Shown here piece by piece: positions 7,666 to 14,903 of a DNA stretch of 32,205 nucleotides. This DNA comes from Myxococcota bacterium (GTDB taxonomy: Bacteria; Myxococcota_A; UBA796; CAJQPC01). The notes beneath the pieces were generated by a model. That model was not told the origin of the DNA, made no database searches, and saw nothing but the letters and a program-made list of their open reading frames with translations. The translations under genes were made by a program, and so were the position numbers. Within the stretch, counting starts at the first letter, position 1, and every line of letters begins with the position of its first letter. The DNA is taken from positions 3,113 to 35,317 of the forward strand of contig JAKLKD010000045.1 of the NCBI GenBank assembly GCA_023150845.1. Reading direction: 5' to 3'.

Positions 7666-8892
7666 TCACGGCGTCGGCGAGTCCGGCGCCGTGAGCAGGC
7701 TCGCCGGGGGCAGCTCCGCGGCGAGGCCCTCCTCCAAGAAGGCCTCCAGCGCGGCGAGCTCGTCGGCGCCGAGGTCCAAGGGGAGGAGCGTCTCTTCGCG
7801 GTGGCCGTCCAAGGGCTGGGGAGGCAGCTCGTTGTAGTGCTCCAGCACCTCGGCCAAGGTCTCAAAGCGGCCGTCGTGCATGTAGGGCGCGGTGAGCGAC
7901 ACCGCGCGCAGGTTCGGCGTCTTGAACTGGCCGTCGAGGTGGTCCCCCTCGGGGTCCCCCTCTTCGTACACCTGGAGGTTCGCGAGCTTCCTCGCGCCCG
8001 CCGTCGGGTCGTCGGAGTAGGCCCCGACCCCATTAAACGGGCTGCTGAGCACCACGGCGAGGCCGTCCCGGCGGTCCTTGAGGCCGTCGTCCTCGACGCT
8101 CAGCCCGACGTTGTGGAACTCGAGATCCGTGAGGTTCGGCCCCGCGTGGCAGAAGTGGCAGCGCGCCTCGCCCACAAACAGCGCCAGGCCCTCCCGCGCC
8201 TCGGGGGAGAGCGCCGCCGACATCGCCTCCGTGTCTCCAGCCGACATCGCCCGGGCGAAGGTGTCGAGCGGCGCGTCGCCGGTCACGAGCAGGCGCTCAT
8301 AAGCCGCGATGGCCTTGCCGACGTTCACGAACACCCGCGCCGGGTCCGGCTCGGCGCTGGGGTCCTGGCCGAAGACCGAGGTGTAGGCCGCGCGGACCTC
8401 GGGCTCGTCCTGCACAAACGCCACGACCTCCTCCCGGCTGATCCCGTGCTCCAGCGGGTTCTCCAGGGGGCCCAGCGCTTGGGCCCAGTGGGAGTCGGCG
8501 CGGCCGTCCCAGAAGAACCAGCGGTTAAACGCCGTGTTGAGCACCGTCGGCGCGTTGCGGCTGACCTCGGCCTGGCCCACGGCGAGGGCGAGGCCGTCGG
8601 CGAAGCCCAGGTCCCCGGCGTGGCAGGTGGCGCAGGAGACGTCTTTGGCCTCGGGCTCGTCCGGGCGCAAGAAGCCCGCGCTGAGCCGGGGGTCGAAGTA
8701 CAAGAACTGTCCCAAGGCCGCGGCGTCGGCGCGATCCGCGAAGGCGTTTGTGGGGTCGGCGGGCGGGGCCTCTTGGCGGACGAGGCCGATCACGCGGTCC
8801 TGGAGGGTGGGGCTGAACGGCGCCCAAGGATCATCATCCGCGGCGCCCCCGCAGGCGGCGAGCAGGCTGAGGCTCAGGGCGATGGCGCGCAT
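7666..8892 (-). CDS. Di-heme cytochrome c peroxidase (MauG/CcpA family), lipoprotein
   Basis: The 408-residue protein would reduce hydrogen peroxide with electrons from small cytochromes, or act as a MauG-like oxidase, in the periplasm. It begins MRAIALSLSLLAACGG with a lipobox at Cys14, so it is membrane tethered. Two c-type heme motifs are present: CATCH at 87-91 and CHFCH at 245-249. Other family hallmarks are LYFDPRLSAG (about 64-73), NAPTVLNTAFN, FWDGR (127-131) and PYMHDGRFETLAEVLEHYN near the end, whose Met is in the position of an axial heme ligand. GGAGGTG 3 nt before the ATG fixes the start. It lies 22 bp downstream of the sulfatase-like lipoprotein gene and is probably cotranscribed with it. 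Confidence 0.92.
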   Translation of the reverse strand: MRAIALSLSLLAACGGAADDDPWAPFSPTLQDRVIGLVRQEAPPADPTNAFADRADAAALGQFLYFDPRLSAGFLRPDEPEAKDVSCATCHAGDLGFADGLALAVGQAEVSRNAPTVLNTAFNRWFFWDGRADSHWAQALGPLENPLEHGISREEVVAFVQDEPEVRAAYTSVFGQDPSAEPDPARVFVNVGKAIAAYERLLVTGDAPLDTFARAMSAGDTEAMSAALSPEAREGLALFVGEARCHFCHAGPNLTDLEFHNVGLSVEDDGLKDRRDGLAVVLSSPFNGVGAYSDDPTAGARKLANLQVYEEGDPEGDHLDGQFKTPNLRAVSLTAPYMHDGRFETLAEVLEHYNELPPQPLDGHREETLLPLDLGADELAALEAFLEEGLAAELPPASLLTAPDSPTP

Positions 8893-8914
8893 GGTCACCT
8901 CCGAGGGCGGTGAA

Positions 8915-10231
8915 TCACTCTGGCTCAACATACCCGAGCTGTTTGAGCTGCTCTTTGACCTCATCGTTCACGCTCTGAATCTCCCAGACCTGCTGCTCGG
9001 CGATGAGGCGCGCCTGCAGGGCCTCGGACTGGGCGCGCAGCCCGCCCAGCGCCGCCTGCTCCCGGGGCGAGACGTCTTCGCCTTGCTGGCGATCCCGGGC
9101 CCGGTAGAGCTCCTCACCCTTCGGAGAGGTCACCGGGACGCGGTGGTTGCGCAGGTAGGTCCACTCCGGTGTGGTGAGCCGCGCCTTGTGCTCAGGGCCG
9201 AAGTAGGTCTCGGCGTAGAGCCAGGGGTTGTCGGCGTCGAGGCCGCCCCGCAGGGCCGCGGCCTGGGAGCGCCCGTGCATCGCCGCCGACGCCGGCAGGC
9301 CCGCGAGCTCCAGGAGCGTCGGCCCGACGTCGATGGACTGGGTGAGCCCGCCGACGACGACGCCGGGCTTCACCCCAGGCCCGTGGGCGATCCAGGGGAC
9401 CTGCAGGTTCGCGTCGTAGAGGTAGCGGCCGTGGGCCTTCCCGGCCTTGGGCGGGGTGTAGAGGCCCTCGCCGTGGTCGCCAACGACAAACAGGAGCCGC
9501 CCGCCCCGGCCCATCGCCGTGAGCGCCTCGTCCAAGCGGCGGATCGCGTCGTCGAGCACGAGCAAGGCGGCGTCGTAGCGGTCGAGGTCCGTGGGCCACA
9601 GGAGCGCGCCGAGGCCGAGGCTGAGGCGCTGGCGGCGGGCCTCGGCCAGGGGCTTGTGGGTGTCGACGAGCACGAGCTGACCGAAGAGCTTGCCCTTGAC
9701 CGCGGCGGCCTCTTTGGCCCAGGCGGCGACCACGTCGGACCCGGCGACCTTCCGGCGGTCCTCCCGCCAGAGCCCCGTGGCCTCCTGGTAGGTCGTAAAG
9801 CCCTGGTGCAGCCCGAAGACGGCGTTGGCGTTGGGGTTCGCCGTGGCGCCGACCGTGGCGTAGCCCTCCGCCGCGAAGCGCTCAGCGAGGGTGTCGACGT
9901 CGGGGTGCAGGCCCCGGTTGGTGAAGCCGCCATCCTTGGGGTCGTCGATGCCGAGGCTCAGGGGGTAGCGGCCCGTCGTGAGCGCGGCCAGCGCCGGGCG
10001 CGTCCAGGGCGCGTTGGAGACGAGGCGCTCCACCCGGGCGCCCTCGGCGGCGAGGCGGTCGAGCGTCGGGCTCGTCTCTCGGGGGTTGCCGTAGCTGTGC
10101 AGGCGATCCGCGCGCAGGGTGCAGCCGATGACCAAGATCACCGTGTCCGGCGCGGCGTCATCAAAGGCGCGCGGGGCGGGCGCCGGGGCGTCGCAGCCCG
10201 AGGCCAAGAGCGGGAGGAGGGCCAGGATCAT
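8915..10231 (-). CDS. Sulfatase / phosphotransferase superfamily lipoprotein with atypical active site
   Basis: The 438-residue product opens MILALLPLLASGC (lipobox, Cys13). It has the alkaline-phosphatase-superfamily core: VILVIGCTLRADRLHSYG (residues 31-48), SPTLDRLAAEG, WTRPALAALTTGRYPLSLG, a His in VDTHKPL, VVGDHGEGLY (metal site) and a C-terminal Arg/Glu/Gln-rich helix. Two key positions differ from sulfatases. The first metal-binding Asp is Cys37, and the residue at the formylglycine (Cys/Ser) position is Thr77, with the following Arg also lost. Thr nucleophiles are known in lipoteichoic-acid-synthase-type phosphotransferases, so a phosphotransfer role is possible. No Shine-Dalgarno is visible, and a -10-like hexamer ends 7 nt before the ATG, which suggests a leaderless message. 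Confidence 0.85.
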   Translation of the reverse strand: MILALLPLLASGCDAPAPAPRAFDDAAPDTVILVIGCTLRADRLHSYGNPRETSPTLDRLAAEGARVERLVSNAPWTRPALAALTTGRYPLSLGIDDPKDGGFTNRGLHPDVDTLAERFAAEGYATVGATANPNANAVFGLHQGFTTYQEATGLWREDRRKVAGSDVVAAWAKEAAAVKGKLFGQLVLVDTHKPLAEARRQRLSLGLGALLWPTDLDRYDAALLVLDDAIRRLDEALTAMGRGGRLLFVVGDHGEGLYTPPKAGKAHGRYLYDANLQVPWIAHGPGVKPGVVVGGLTQSIDVGPTLLELAGLPASAAMHGRSQAAALRGGLDADNPWLYAETYFGPEHKARLTTPEWTYLRNHRVPVTSPKGEELYRARDRQQGEDVSPREQAALGGLRAQSEALQARLIAEQQVWEIQSVNDEVKEQLKQLGYVEPE

Positions 10232-10237
10232 CGGCCT

Positions 10238-10243
10238 AGCTTA
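10238..10243 (-). promoter_or_regulatory. Putative -10 element (TAAGCT) giving a leaderless start
   Basis: On the minus strand TAAGCT ends at 10238, 7 nt before the A of the sulfatase-like ATG at 10231. A transcript from it would begin at or next to the start codon. No ribosome-binding site lies in the intervening TAGGCCG-like bases, consistent with leaderless translation. Confidence 0.35.
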
Positions 10244-10381
10244 ATGGACCGGCGGCCCCCGCGCCGGGGTCACCGCGTCGCCTGGGCCAAAACCTCGGCC
10301 TCGGGATCCTCCGGCGCGTCGGGGTCGGACAGCCCGGCCAAGGCCTGACGCCAAGGCCGGTCTCGACAGCGGATTTCGCGG

Positions 10382-10387
10382 TATACT
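10382..10387 (+). promoter_or_regulatory. Putative -10 element (TATACT) for the DUF4157 gene
   Basis: TATACT (5 of 6 to the sigma-70 consensus) lies 33 nt before the ATG at 10421. Transcription would start near 10394, which rules out the in-frame alternative start at 10388. TCGACA at 10363-10368 resembles a -35 box but is only 13 bp away. Confidence 0.45.
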
Positions 10388-10420
10388 TTGCGCTCCCGCT
10401 CATCTCCGTGGAGCCCCCCC

Positions 10421-11677
10421 ATGAGCCTCAACGTCCAGCGTCGCCCCCAGCGCCAAGCCCAGGCCGCCGTGTTGACCCCGCCCGAGGCGTCCGCCGAGCG
10501 CTCGGCGGCTCCGCTCAGCCAGGCCCTCATCGCCGCGGCGCTCGCCGGGCATGGCCTCGACGGCATGGGCCCGCTCATCGTGCTCGACCTGGCCTTGTCC
10601 GAGGCCGGGGTCGCCCCGGAGCACCGCGCGCTCAACGCCTCTCAGGAGCGGCTCCGTGAGGTGATGGGCGTCGCCCAGGCCGAGCTGGGCCTCGGCGCGC
10701 TGGAGGCTGACGGGCTGGACGGGCGGGGCTTCGCGGGCGAAGGCGCCGCCGAGGAGGGCGCCGTCGAGGCCCCGGCGGCGAACCTCGGCGCCGTGCTGCG
10801 CGCCGCGCTCTCCGTCTTCCGCCACGCCTACGGCGACGCGCCCCCGGACGTGATGCGCCGGGTGGAGTCCATGCTCGGCGGCGGCAGCCCCCTGGCGCCG
10901 GATCAGGCCGCGCGCTTCGGCGCCGTGCTCGGCCACGACCTCAGCGACGTGCGTGTTCACGTCGGCGCCGAGGTGGGCGCCTTGGCCCGGGCGCTGAACG
11001 CCCACGCCTTCACCGTCGGCACCGACGTCTTCTTCGGCAGCGGCGAGCTGAGCCCCGGCACCCCCGGCGGCGACCGCCTGCTCCTGCACGAGCTCACCCA
11101 CGTCGCCCAGGCCATCGAGGGCCGCCTGCCCACCGAGGGCGGCGTCTCCGATCCTTCAGACAGCGCCGAGCGTGAGGCGAGCTTCAACGAGCGGGCCTTG
11201 GCGCCCCAGCTCGACGCCATCGACAGCGGGTGGGGCGAGGACGTGTCCTTCGACGCCCCCGCCGTGGCGGCGCCGGTGGAGTCCCAGGCGGCGACCACGG
11301 GCGGCGAGACCACGGTGAGCCTCTCGGCCTTGTCCGGTCCAAGCCCCACCCAGGCCCCCGGCGGCCCCAGCGGCCCGGCCCAAGGCGGCGAGCGCCTCGT
11401 CTGCCAAGACCCCGCGGCCCTGGTGCTCGACGAGGACCTCCAGCCCAAGGAGCCCTCGACCCCCGTGCCCGTCGGCGTCGAGCTGACCGTGCTGGAGACG
11501 CGCCAAGACGGCGAGGAGGTCTATGTGCGGGTGGCCCAGGCCGCGACCAACCAAGGTGAGGCCCCCAACCCCTTGGGCTGGGTGAAACGCAGCGAGCTCG
11601 TGGCGCCGAACGCCCAAGGGGTGCCCGGCCAGGCGCCCCCGGGGATGAGCCCGGCGCCGGGGAGCGTCGGGGGCTGA
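10421..11677 (+). CDS. DUF4157 (eCIS-type metallopeptidase-like) protein with C-terminal SH3-like domain
   Basis: The 418-residue protein has no signal peptide. Residues of about 130-245 match the DUF4157 core: FGAVLGHDLSDVRVHVG, LNAHAFTVGTDVFFG and LLLHELTHVAQ with the HExxH zinc motif. DUF4157 proteins are often cargo or associated factors of extracellular contractile injection systems, and others sit in secreted toxins. No sheath, tube or baseplate gene is in the window. The N-terminal region is Ala/Leu-rich and helical. After the core comes a Pro/Gly/Ser linker, then LDEDLQPKEPSTPVPVGVEL and VYVRVAQ...GWVKRSELV, the pattern of a bacterial SH3 domain (cell-wall or peptide binding), and a Pro/Gly tail. 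GGAG lies 7 nt before the ATG. Confidence 0.85.
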   Translation: MSLNVQRRPQRQAQAAVLTPPEASAERSAAPLSQALIAAALAGHGLDGMGPLIVLDLALSEAGVAPEHRALNASQERLREVMGVAQAELGLGALEADGLDGRGFAGEGAAEEGAVEAPAANLGAVLRAALSVFRHAYGDAPPDVMRRVESMLGGGSPLAPDQAARFGAVLGHDLSDVRVHVGAEVGALARALNAHAFTVGTDVFFGSGELSPGTPGGDRLLLHELTHVAQAIEGRLPTEGGVSDPSDSAEREASFNERALAPQLDAIDSGWGEDVSFDAPAVAAPVESQAATTGGETTVSLSALSGPSPTQAPGGPSGPAQGGERLVCQDPAALVLDEDLQPKEPSTPVPVGVELTVLETRQDGEEVYVRVAQAATNQGEAPNPLGWVKRSELVAPNAQGVPGQAPPGMSPAPGSVGG

Positions 11678-11723
11678 GGGGCGGCGTGGGCGCGGGTCCT
11701 CGGGCTCACCCAAGGCCACGAGC

Positions 11724-11786
11724 GCCGTGAGCGCGAACGTTGACGCTCACGCAGGTCCGCGAGGGCCGTGAGCGCGCCTGGCGCTC
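11724..11786. repeat. Two hairpins sharing a 12-bp direct repeat
   Basis: GCCGTGAGCGCG occurs at 11724-11735 and 11765-11776. Each copy supplies the left arm of an inverted repeat: CGTGAGCG / CGCTCACG (11726-11733 with 11744-11751) and GAGCGC / GCGCTC (11770-11775 with 11781-11786). They lie between the DUF4157 stop and the MtnB-like start. No T-run follows, so a regulator site is as likely as a terminator. Confidence 0.45.
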
Positions 11787-11871
11787 GCCCACCCGCCCCC
11801 AACCTGTGCGACAATCCCCGACGCTCTGCGAGACCCGCTCGCGCCTGCGTCCCCTCACTCTGGAGCTCATG

Positions 11872-12498
11872 ATGACCGCCCCGGCGGACCCGCGCGCCAC
11901 CCTCGCCACGCTCTCGCGCCGCTTTTATGAGCGCGGCTGGCTGGCCGGCGCCGCGGGCAACCTCTCCTGTCGCCTGCCCGACGGCTCCATCGAGATCACC
12001 GCGCTCATGCGCCCCAAGGACAACCTGCGCGAGGACGACTTCTTGCAGGTCGCCATCGACGGCCAGATCCTGCGCCGGGGCCGCGCCCAGGACAAACCCT
12101 CTAACGCCACCGCCGTCCACCTCGCCCTCTACGACCGCTTCCCCGGCGCCCGCTACGTCGCCCAGCTCCTGCCCGCCGAGGCCCAGCTCGTCGCCCGCAT
12201 GGCGCTCCAGGATGAGCTGCCCCTGCCCGGCCTGGAGCACCTCAAGGCCTTCGGCATCTGGGAGGTCGGCCCGGAGATCACCATCCCCGTGTTTGAGAAC
12301 CACCTCGACGCCCCGCGCATCGCCGGGGAGATCCGCGCCCGGGTCGCCGCCAGCCCGCCCCGGGTGCCCGGCCTGCTCATCCGGGAGCATGGCCTCACGC
12401 TCTGGGCCAGCTCCGCCCAGCAGCTCGTCAACTACGCCGAGGTCTTCGACCACCTCTTCCGGTTCATGCTCAAGGCTCGCATGGCGGGTTTGGACTAA
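11872..12498 (+). CDS. Class II aldolase / MtnB-like (methylthioribulose-1-phosphate dehydratase-type) protein lacking zinc histidines
   Basis: The 208-residue protein follows the MtnB pattern: FYERGWLAGAAGNLSCRLPDG (residues of about 20-40), DFLQVAIDGQILRRG, VHLALYDRFPGARYV, LEHLKAFGIWE, IPVFENHLDAPRIA and LIREHGLTLWASSAQQLVNYAEVFDHLF. MtnB dehydrates methylthioribulose-1-phosphate in methionine salvage, using zinc bound by a His-x-His pair and a later His. Here the His-x-His position reads AQLLP, so both ligands are missing, while the later His and the presumed catalytic Glu remain. The enzyme may be inactive on the usual substrate or altered in metal use. Two ATGs are adjacent (11869 and 11872); GGAG at 11862-11865 is better spaced for the second. 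No other salvage gene is nearby. Confidence 0.8.
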   Translation: MTAPADPRATLATLSRRFYERGWLAGAAGNLSCRLPDGSIEITALMRPKDNLREDDFLQVAIDGQILRRGRAQDKPSNATAVHLALYDRFPGARYVAQLLPAEAQLVARMALQDELPLPGLEHLKAFGIWEVGPEITIPVFENHLDAPRIAGEIRARVAASPPRVPGLLIREHGLTLWASSAQQLVNYAEVFDHLFRFMLKARMAGLD

Positions 12499-12534
12499 AC
12501 AACTCTTGACGCCGCAAGAGAGATCGGGGTTGGT

Positions 12535-12540
12535 TATGCT
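12535..12540 (+). promoter_or_regulatory. Putative -10 element (TATGCT) for the SpmAB-like gene
   Basis: TATGCT lies 24 nt before the GTG start at 12565. TTGACG at 12506-12511 looks like a -35 box, but its 23-bp spacing is too long for it to pair with this -10. Confidence 0.35.
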
Positions 12541-12564
12541 CTCGGAGACTCGCCGGGAGCCCCT

Positions 12565-13905
12565 GTGAACCCAGTATTTCTCTTCATCGTCTTCGCGGCG
12601 TTCATCGTGGCCGCGCTCAGCGGCACGATGGAGGCCACGTCCAAAGGCGCCTTTGACGGCGCGAAGTCGGCGGTGGACCTCGCCTTGGGCCTCGTGGGCT
12701 ACATGGCGCTGTTCTTGGGGCTGATGAAGGTCGCTGAGGAGGGCGGGCTCCTGCGCATCCTCTCCCGGGCCATCCGGCCGGTGATGGTGCGGCTGTTCCC
12801 CGACGTGCCCCCGGACCACCCGGCCATGGGCGCGATGATCATGAACATCGCCGCGAACATGATCGGCCTGACCAACGCCGCCACCCCGCTCGGCATCAAG
12901 GCGATGCAGGAGCTCAACCGGCTCAACCGCCGCCCCGGCGTGGCCACGGACGCCATGGTGCTGTTCTTGGCGATCAACACCTCGGGCCTGAGCATCTTGC
13001 CCACGGGCGTGATGGGCGTGCGGGCCTCGGCGGGCTCCGTGGACCCCTTCGGCATCATGGCGCCCACCTTGTTCGCGACCACGATGGCCACGGTCACGGC
13101 GATCATCGCCACGAAGCTCTACCAGCGGATGAGCCGCTTCTCCTTGGACAACGAGCCCGTCGCCGAGGGTGAGGCCCAGGCCGCCGCGCAGGAGAGCGCC
13201 CAGGTCGCGGCCCTGATGGCGGACGAACAAGAGCCCGTGAGCGACCGCGCCGTGCTCATCTTACGCCTCGTCTTCGTGGGCGCCTTGGCGGTCTTGGTGC
13301 TCCCGGCCTTAGGCGCTGCCATCGGCCCGGCCTTGGGGCGCAGCCCTGAAGAGTCCGCGAGCCTGCGGGCGTTCAGCACCACGAGCGGCCAGTGGGTCGT
13401 GCCCTCGCTGTTCGTGCTGATGTTGGGCTTCGGCTGGGCCAAGGGCGTGAAGGTGTACGAGACCTTCATCCGTGGCGCCAAAGAGGGGTTCACCACGGCG
13501 CTGACCATCATCCCCTACCTCGTGGCGATCCTCGCCGTGGTCGGCATGTTCCGGGGCTCCGGGGCGATGACGGCGCTCACCTCTTGGTTCGGCGTGATCA
13601 CCTCGCCTCTGGGCATGCCCGGCGAGGTGCTGCCCATGGCGCTCATCCGGCCGCTCTCGGGCTCCGGCGCCTTCGCGCTCATGGGTGAGCTGATCACGAC
13701 GCATGGCCCCGACAGCTACATCGGCAACCTCGCGAGCGTTCTCCAGGGCTCTACGGACACGACCTTCTACATCCTCGCGGTGTACTTCGGCGCCGTCGGC
13801 ATCAGCCGCACCCGCCACGCCGTGCTCGCCGGGGTCACCGCCGACCTCGCCGGGTTCATGGCCGCCACCGCCGTCTGCGCCGCGATCTACGGGCATCTGC
13901 GCTAG
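12565..13905 (+). CDS. Fused SpmA-SpmB nucleoside-recognition (Gate) domain membrane protein
   Basis: The 446-residue polytopic membrane protein joins two domains that are separate in Bacillus. The N-terminal half (about 1-200) matches SpmA: GYMALFLGLMKVAEEGGLL, MGAMIMNIAANMIGLTNAATPLGIKAMQELN in pieces, NTSGLSILPTGVMGVR. The C-terminal half (about 270-446) matches SpmB: FIRGAKEGFTTALTIIPYLVAILAVVGMFRGSG in pieces, RPLSGSGAFALMGELITTHGPDS, GSTDTTFYILAVYFGAVGI. Both carry the Gate/nucleoside-recognition fold of transporters. In Bacillus the pair affects spore core dehydration; in Gram-negatives the fused form is an uncharacterised putative transporter, so no sporulation role is claimed. The start is GTG with GGAG 5 nt upstream. 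Confidence 0.92.
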   Translation: MNPVFLFIVFAAFIVAALSGTMEATSKGAFDGAKSAVDLALGLVGYMALFLGLMKVAEEGGLLRILSRAIRPVMVRLFPDVPPDHPAMGAMIMNIAANMIGLTNAATPLGIKAMQELNRLNRRPGVATDAMVLFLAINTSGLSILPTGVMGVRASAGSVDPFGIMAPTLFATTMATVTAIIATKLYQRMSRFSLDNEPVAEGEAQAAAQESAQVAALMADEQEPVSDRAVLILRLVFVGALAVLVLPALGAAIGPALGRSPEESASLRAFSTTSGQWVVPSLFVLMLGFGWAKGVKVYETFIRGAKEGFTTALTIIPYLVAILAVVGMFRGSGAMTALTSWFGVITSPLGMPGEVLPMALIRPLSGSGAFALMGELITTHGPDSYIGNLASVLQGSTDTTFYILAVYFGAVGISRTRHAVLAGVTADLAGFMAATAVCAAIYGHLR

Positions 13906-13958
13906 GCCTCAGCCCCTGTGCTACGCTCCTCACCAGGGCTGGGCTTGGTGAGGTGATC

Positions 13959-14591
13959 ATGCGACATCTGTTGTGGTGTTTGGCGCCCTTGGCGCTGGTG
14001 TTTGGCTGCGGCAAAGTGGCCGAGACCTGCGAAGACGTCGAGCTGATCAACGCCGACTACGAGCCGATCGAGGCCGAGTCAGGGATCCGCTACTGCGAGA
14101 CCGACACCGAGATCGACAGCCTGAAAGGCGGCGCCTTCATCCGCGACATGGCGGTGGACTGCCCTGAGCTCGTCGGCCCGGCCGCCTGCCCTGAAGACCA
14201 GCTCAGCGAATGTGACTGCGGTGACGGGGAGGTCTGCGGCCTCAACATCGAGGGCTACGGAAACTGCGAGTGTTACGCCCCCTGCGCCACCGACGCTGAC
14301 TGCGGCGCCGACGAGGTCTGTTTCTGCGCCAGCCGACGGGATCCTACCCAAGCCGGGCACAACATCATGCACATCAACACCTGCCTGCCCAGCGAGTGTG
14401 ATGGCCCTGAAGACTGCGGCGGGGAGCTCTGCGGCGTGGCCTTGGACTCATGCCAAGGCGCGGCGGCCCAGCGCTGCCACACCGCTGACGATGACTGCGA
14501 TGATGACGGCGACTGCGACGGCAACGAGCAATGCACCTACGATGAGCCCGAGGCCCGCTGGACCTGCCAAGGGGTCGCGACCTGTGAGTGA
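13959..14591 (+). CDS. Cysteine-rich lipoprotein
   Basis: The 210-residue protein starts MRHLLWCLAPLALVFGCGK, with a lipobox at Cys17. The mature part is acidic and has many Cys residues in short patterns (CDCGDGEVCG, CECYAPCATDADCGADEVCFC, CDGPEDCGGELCG, DDDCDDDGDCDGNEQC). These look like the small disulfide-rich, EGF- or Dickkopf-like repeats common in myxobacterial surface proteins. No catalytic motif is seen. The upstream GAGGTGATC is close to a perfect anti-16S match and directly precedes the ATG at 13959; an in-frame GTG lies 6 nt earlier. A TACGCT hexamer at 13922-13927 could be its -10. The gene converges on the minus-strand gene ending at 14616. Function unknown. Confidence 0.82.
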   Translation: MRHLLWCLAPLALVFGCGKVAETCEDVELINADYEPIEAESGIRYCETDTEIDSLKGGAFIRDMAVDCPELVGPAACPEDQLSECDCGDGEVCGLNIEGYGNCECYAPCATDADCGADEVCFCASRRDPTQAGHNIMHINTCLPSECDGPEDCGGELCGVALDSCQGAAAQRCHTADDDCDDDGDCDGNEQCTYDEPEARWTCQGVATCE

Positions 14592-14615
14592 GAGGTGCTG
14601 GGCCTCACCCTAGGC

Positions 14616-14873
14616 TCAGCCCCCCTCCCCCTCCTCGGGCAGCTCCCGCAGCACGAGGAGGAGCGCGCCTTCGGCGACCTCTTCGCCCTCCTTCACCTTG
14701 ACCTCGACGACGACGGCGCGTTTGCGGGCGCTCAGGCGCTCGACCTCGCGGTCACCCTCGATGATCACGAGGCCCTGGCCTCGATAGACCGTCTCGCCGG
14801 GGCGCACGAGCAGCTCGACGCCGCCGGGGAAGTTCGCCCGCACACGCACCTGGCCCTCACGATCTGCCAGCAT
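14616..14873 (-). CDS. Biotinyl/lipoyl-like single-domain protein without carrier lysine
   Basis: The protein of about 85 residues is almost entirely one barrel-sandwich domain. The pattern GETVYRGQGLVIIEG then VKVKEGEEVAEGALLLVL lines up with biotinyl carrier domains (GDxVxxGQxLxxIEAMKM ... VxEGDxVxxGxxLxxL). At the biotinylation site, where AMKM is expected, the sequence reads GDREV, so the modified Lys is replaced by Arg. It therefore cannot be a normal biotin carrier, and no DKA-type lipoyl Lys is evident. It could be a binding or structural domain. Two ATGs are adjacent (14876 and 14873), and GGAG favours the second. It lies about 27 bp downstream of the lipoprotein gene and is likely cotranscribed with it. 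Confidence 0.7.
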   Translation of the reverse strand: MLADREGQVRVRANFPGGVELLVRPGETVYRGQGLVIIEGDREVERLSARKRAVVVEVKVKEGEEVAEGALLLVLRELPEEGEGG

Positions 14874-14903
14874 CATCCGCTCCGAGTCCGAGGAGCCGCC
14901 AGT

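Noticed and set aside
12565-13905. Evidence for sporulation from the SpmA-SpmB protein
   Set aside because: Fused SpmAB homologues are widespread in bacteria that do not make endospores.
14598-14619. Terminator between the convergent genes near 14.6 kb
   Set aside because: A CTGGGCCT/AGGCTCAG hairpin exists but no T-run follows on either strand, and it overlaps a stop codon.
4257-14873. Functional link between lipB and the biotinyl-like domain protein
   Set aside because: The domain lacks a modifiable Lys and lies 10 kb away in another operon.
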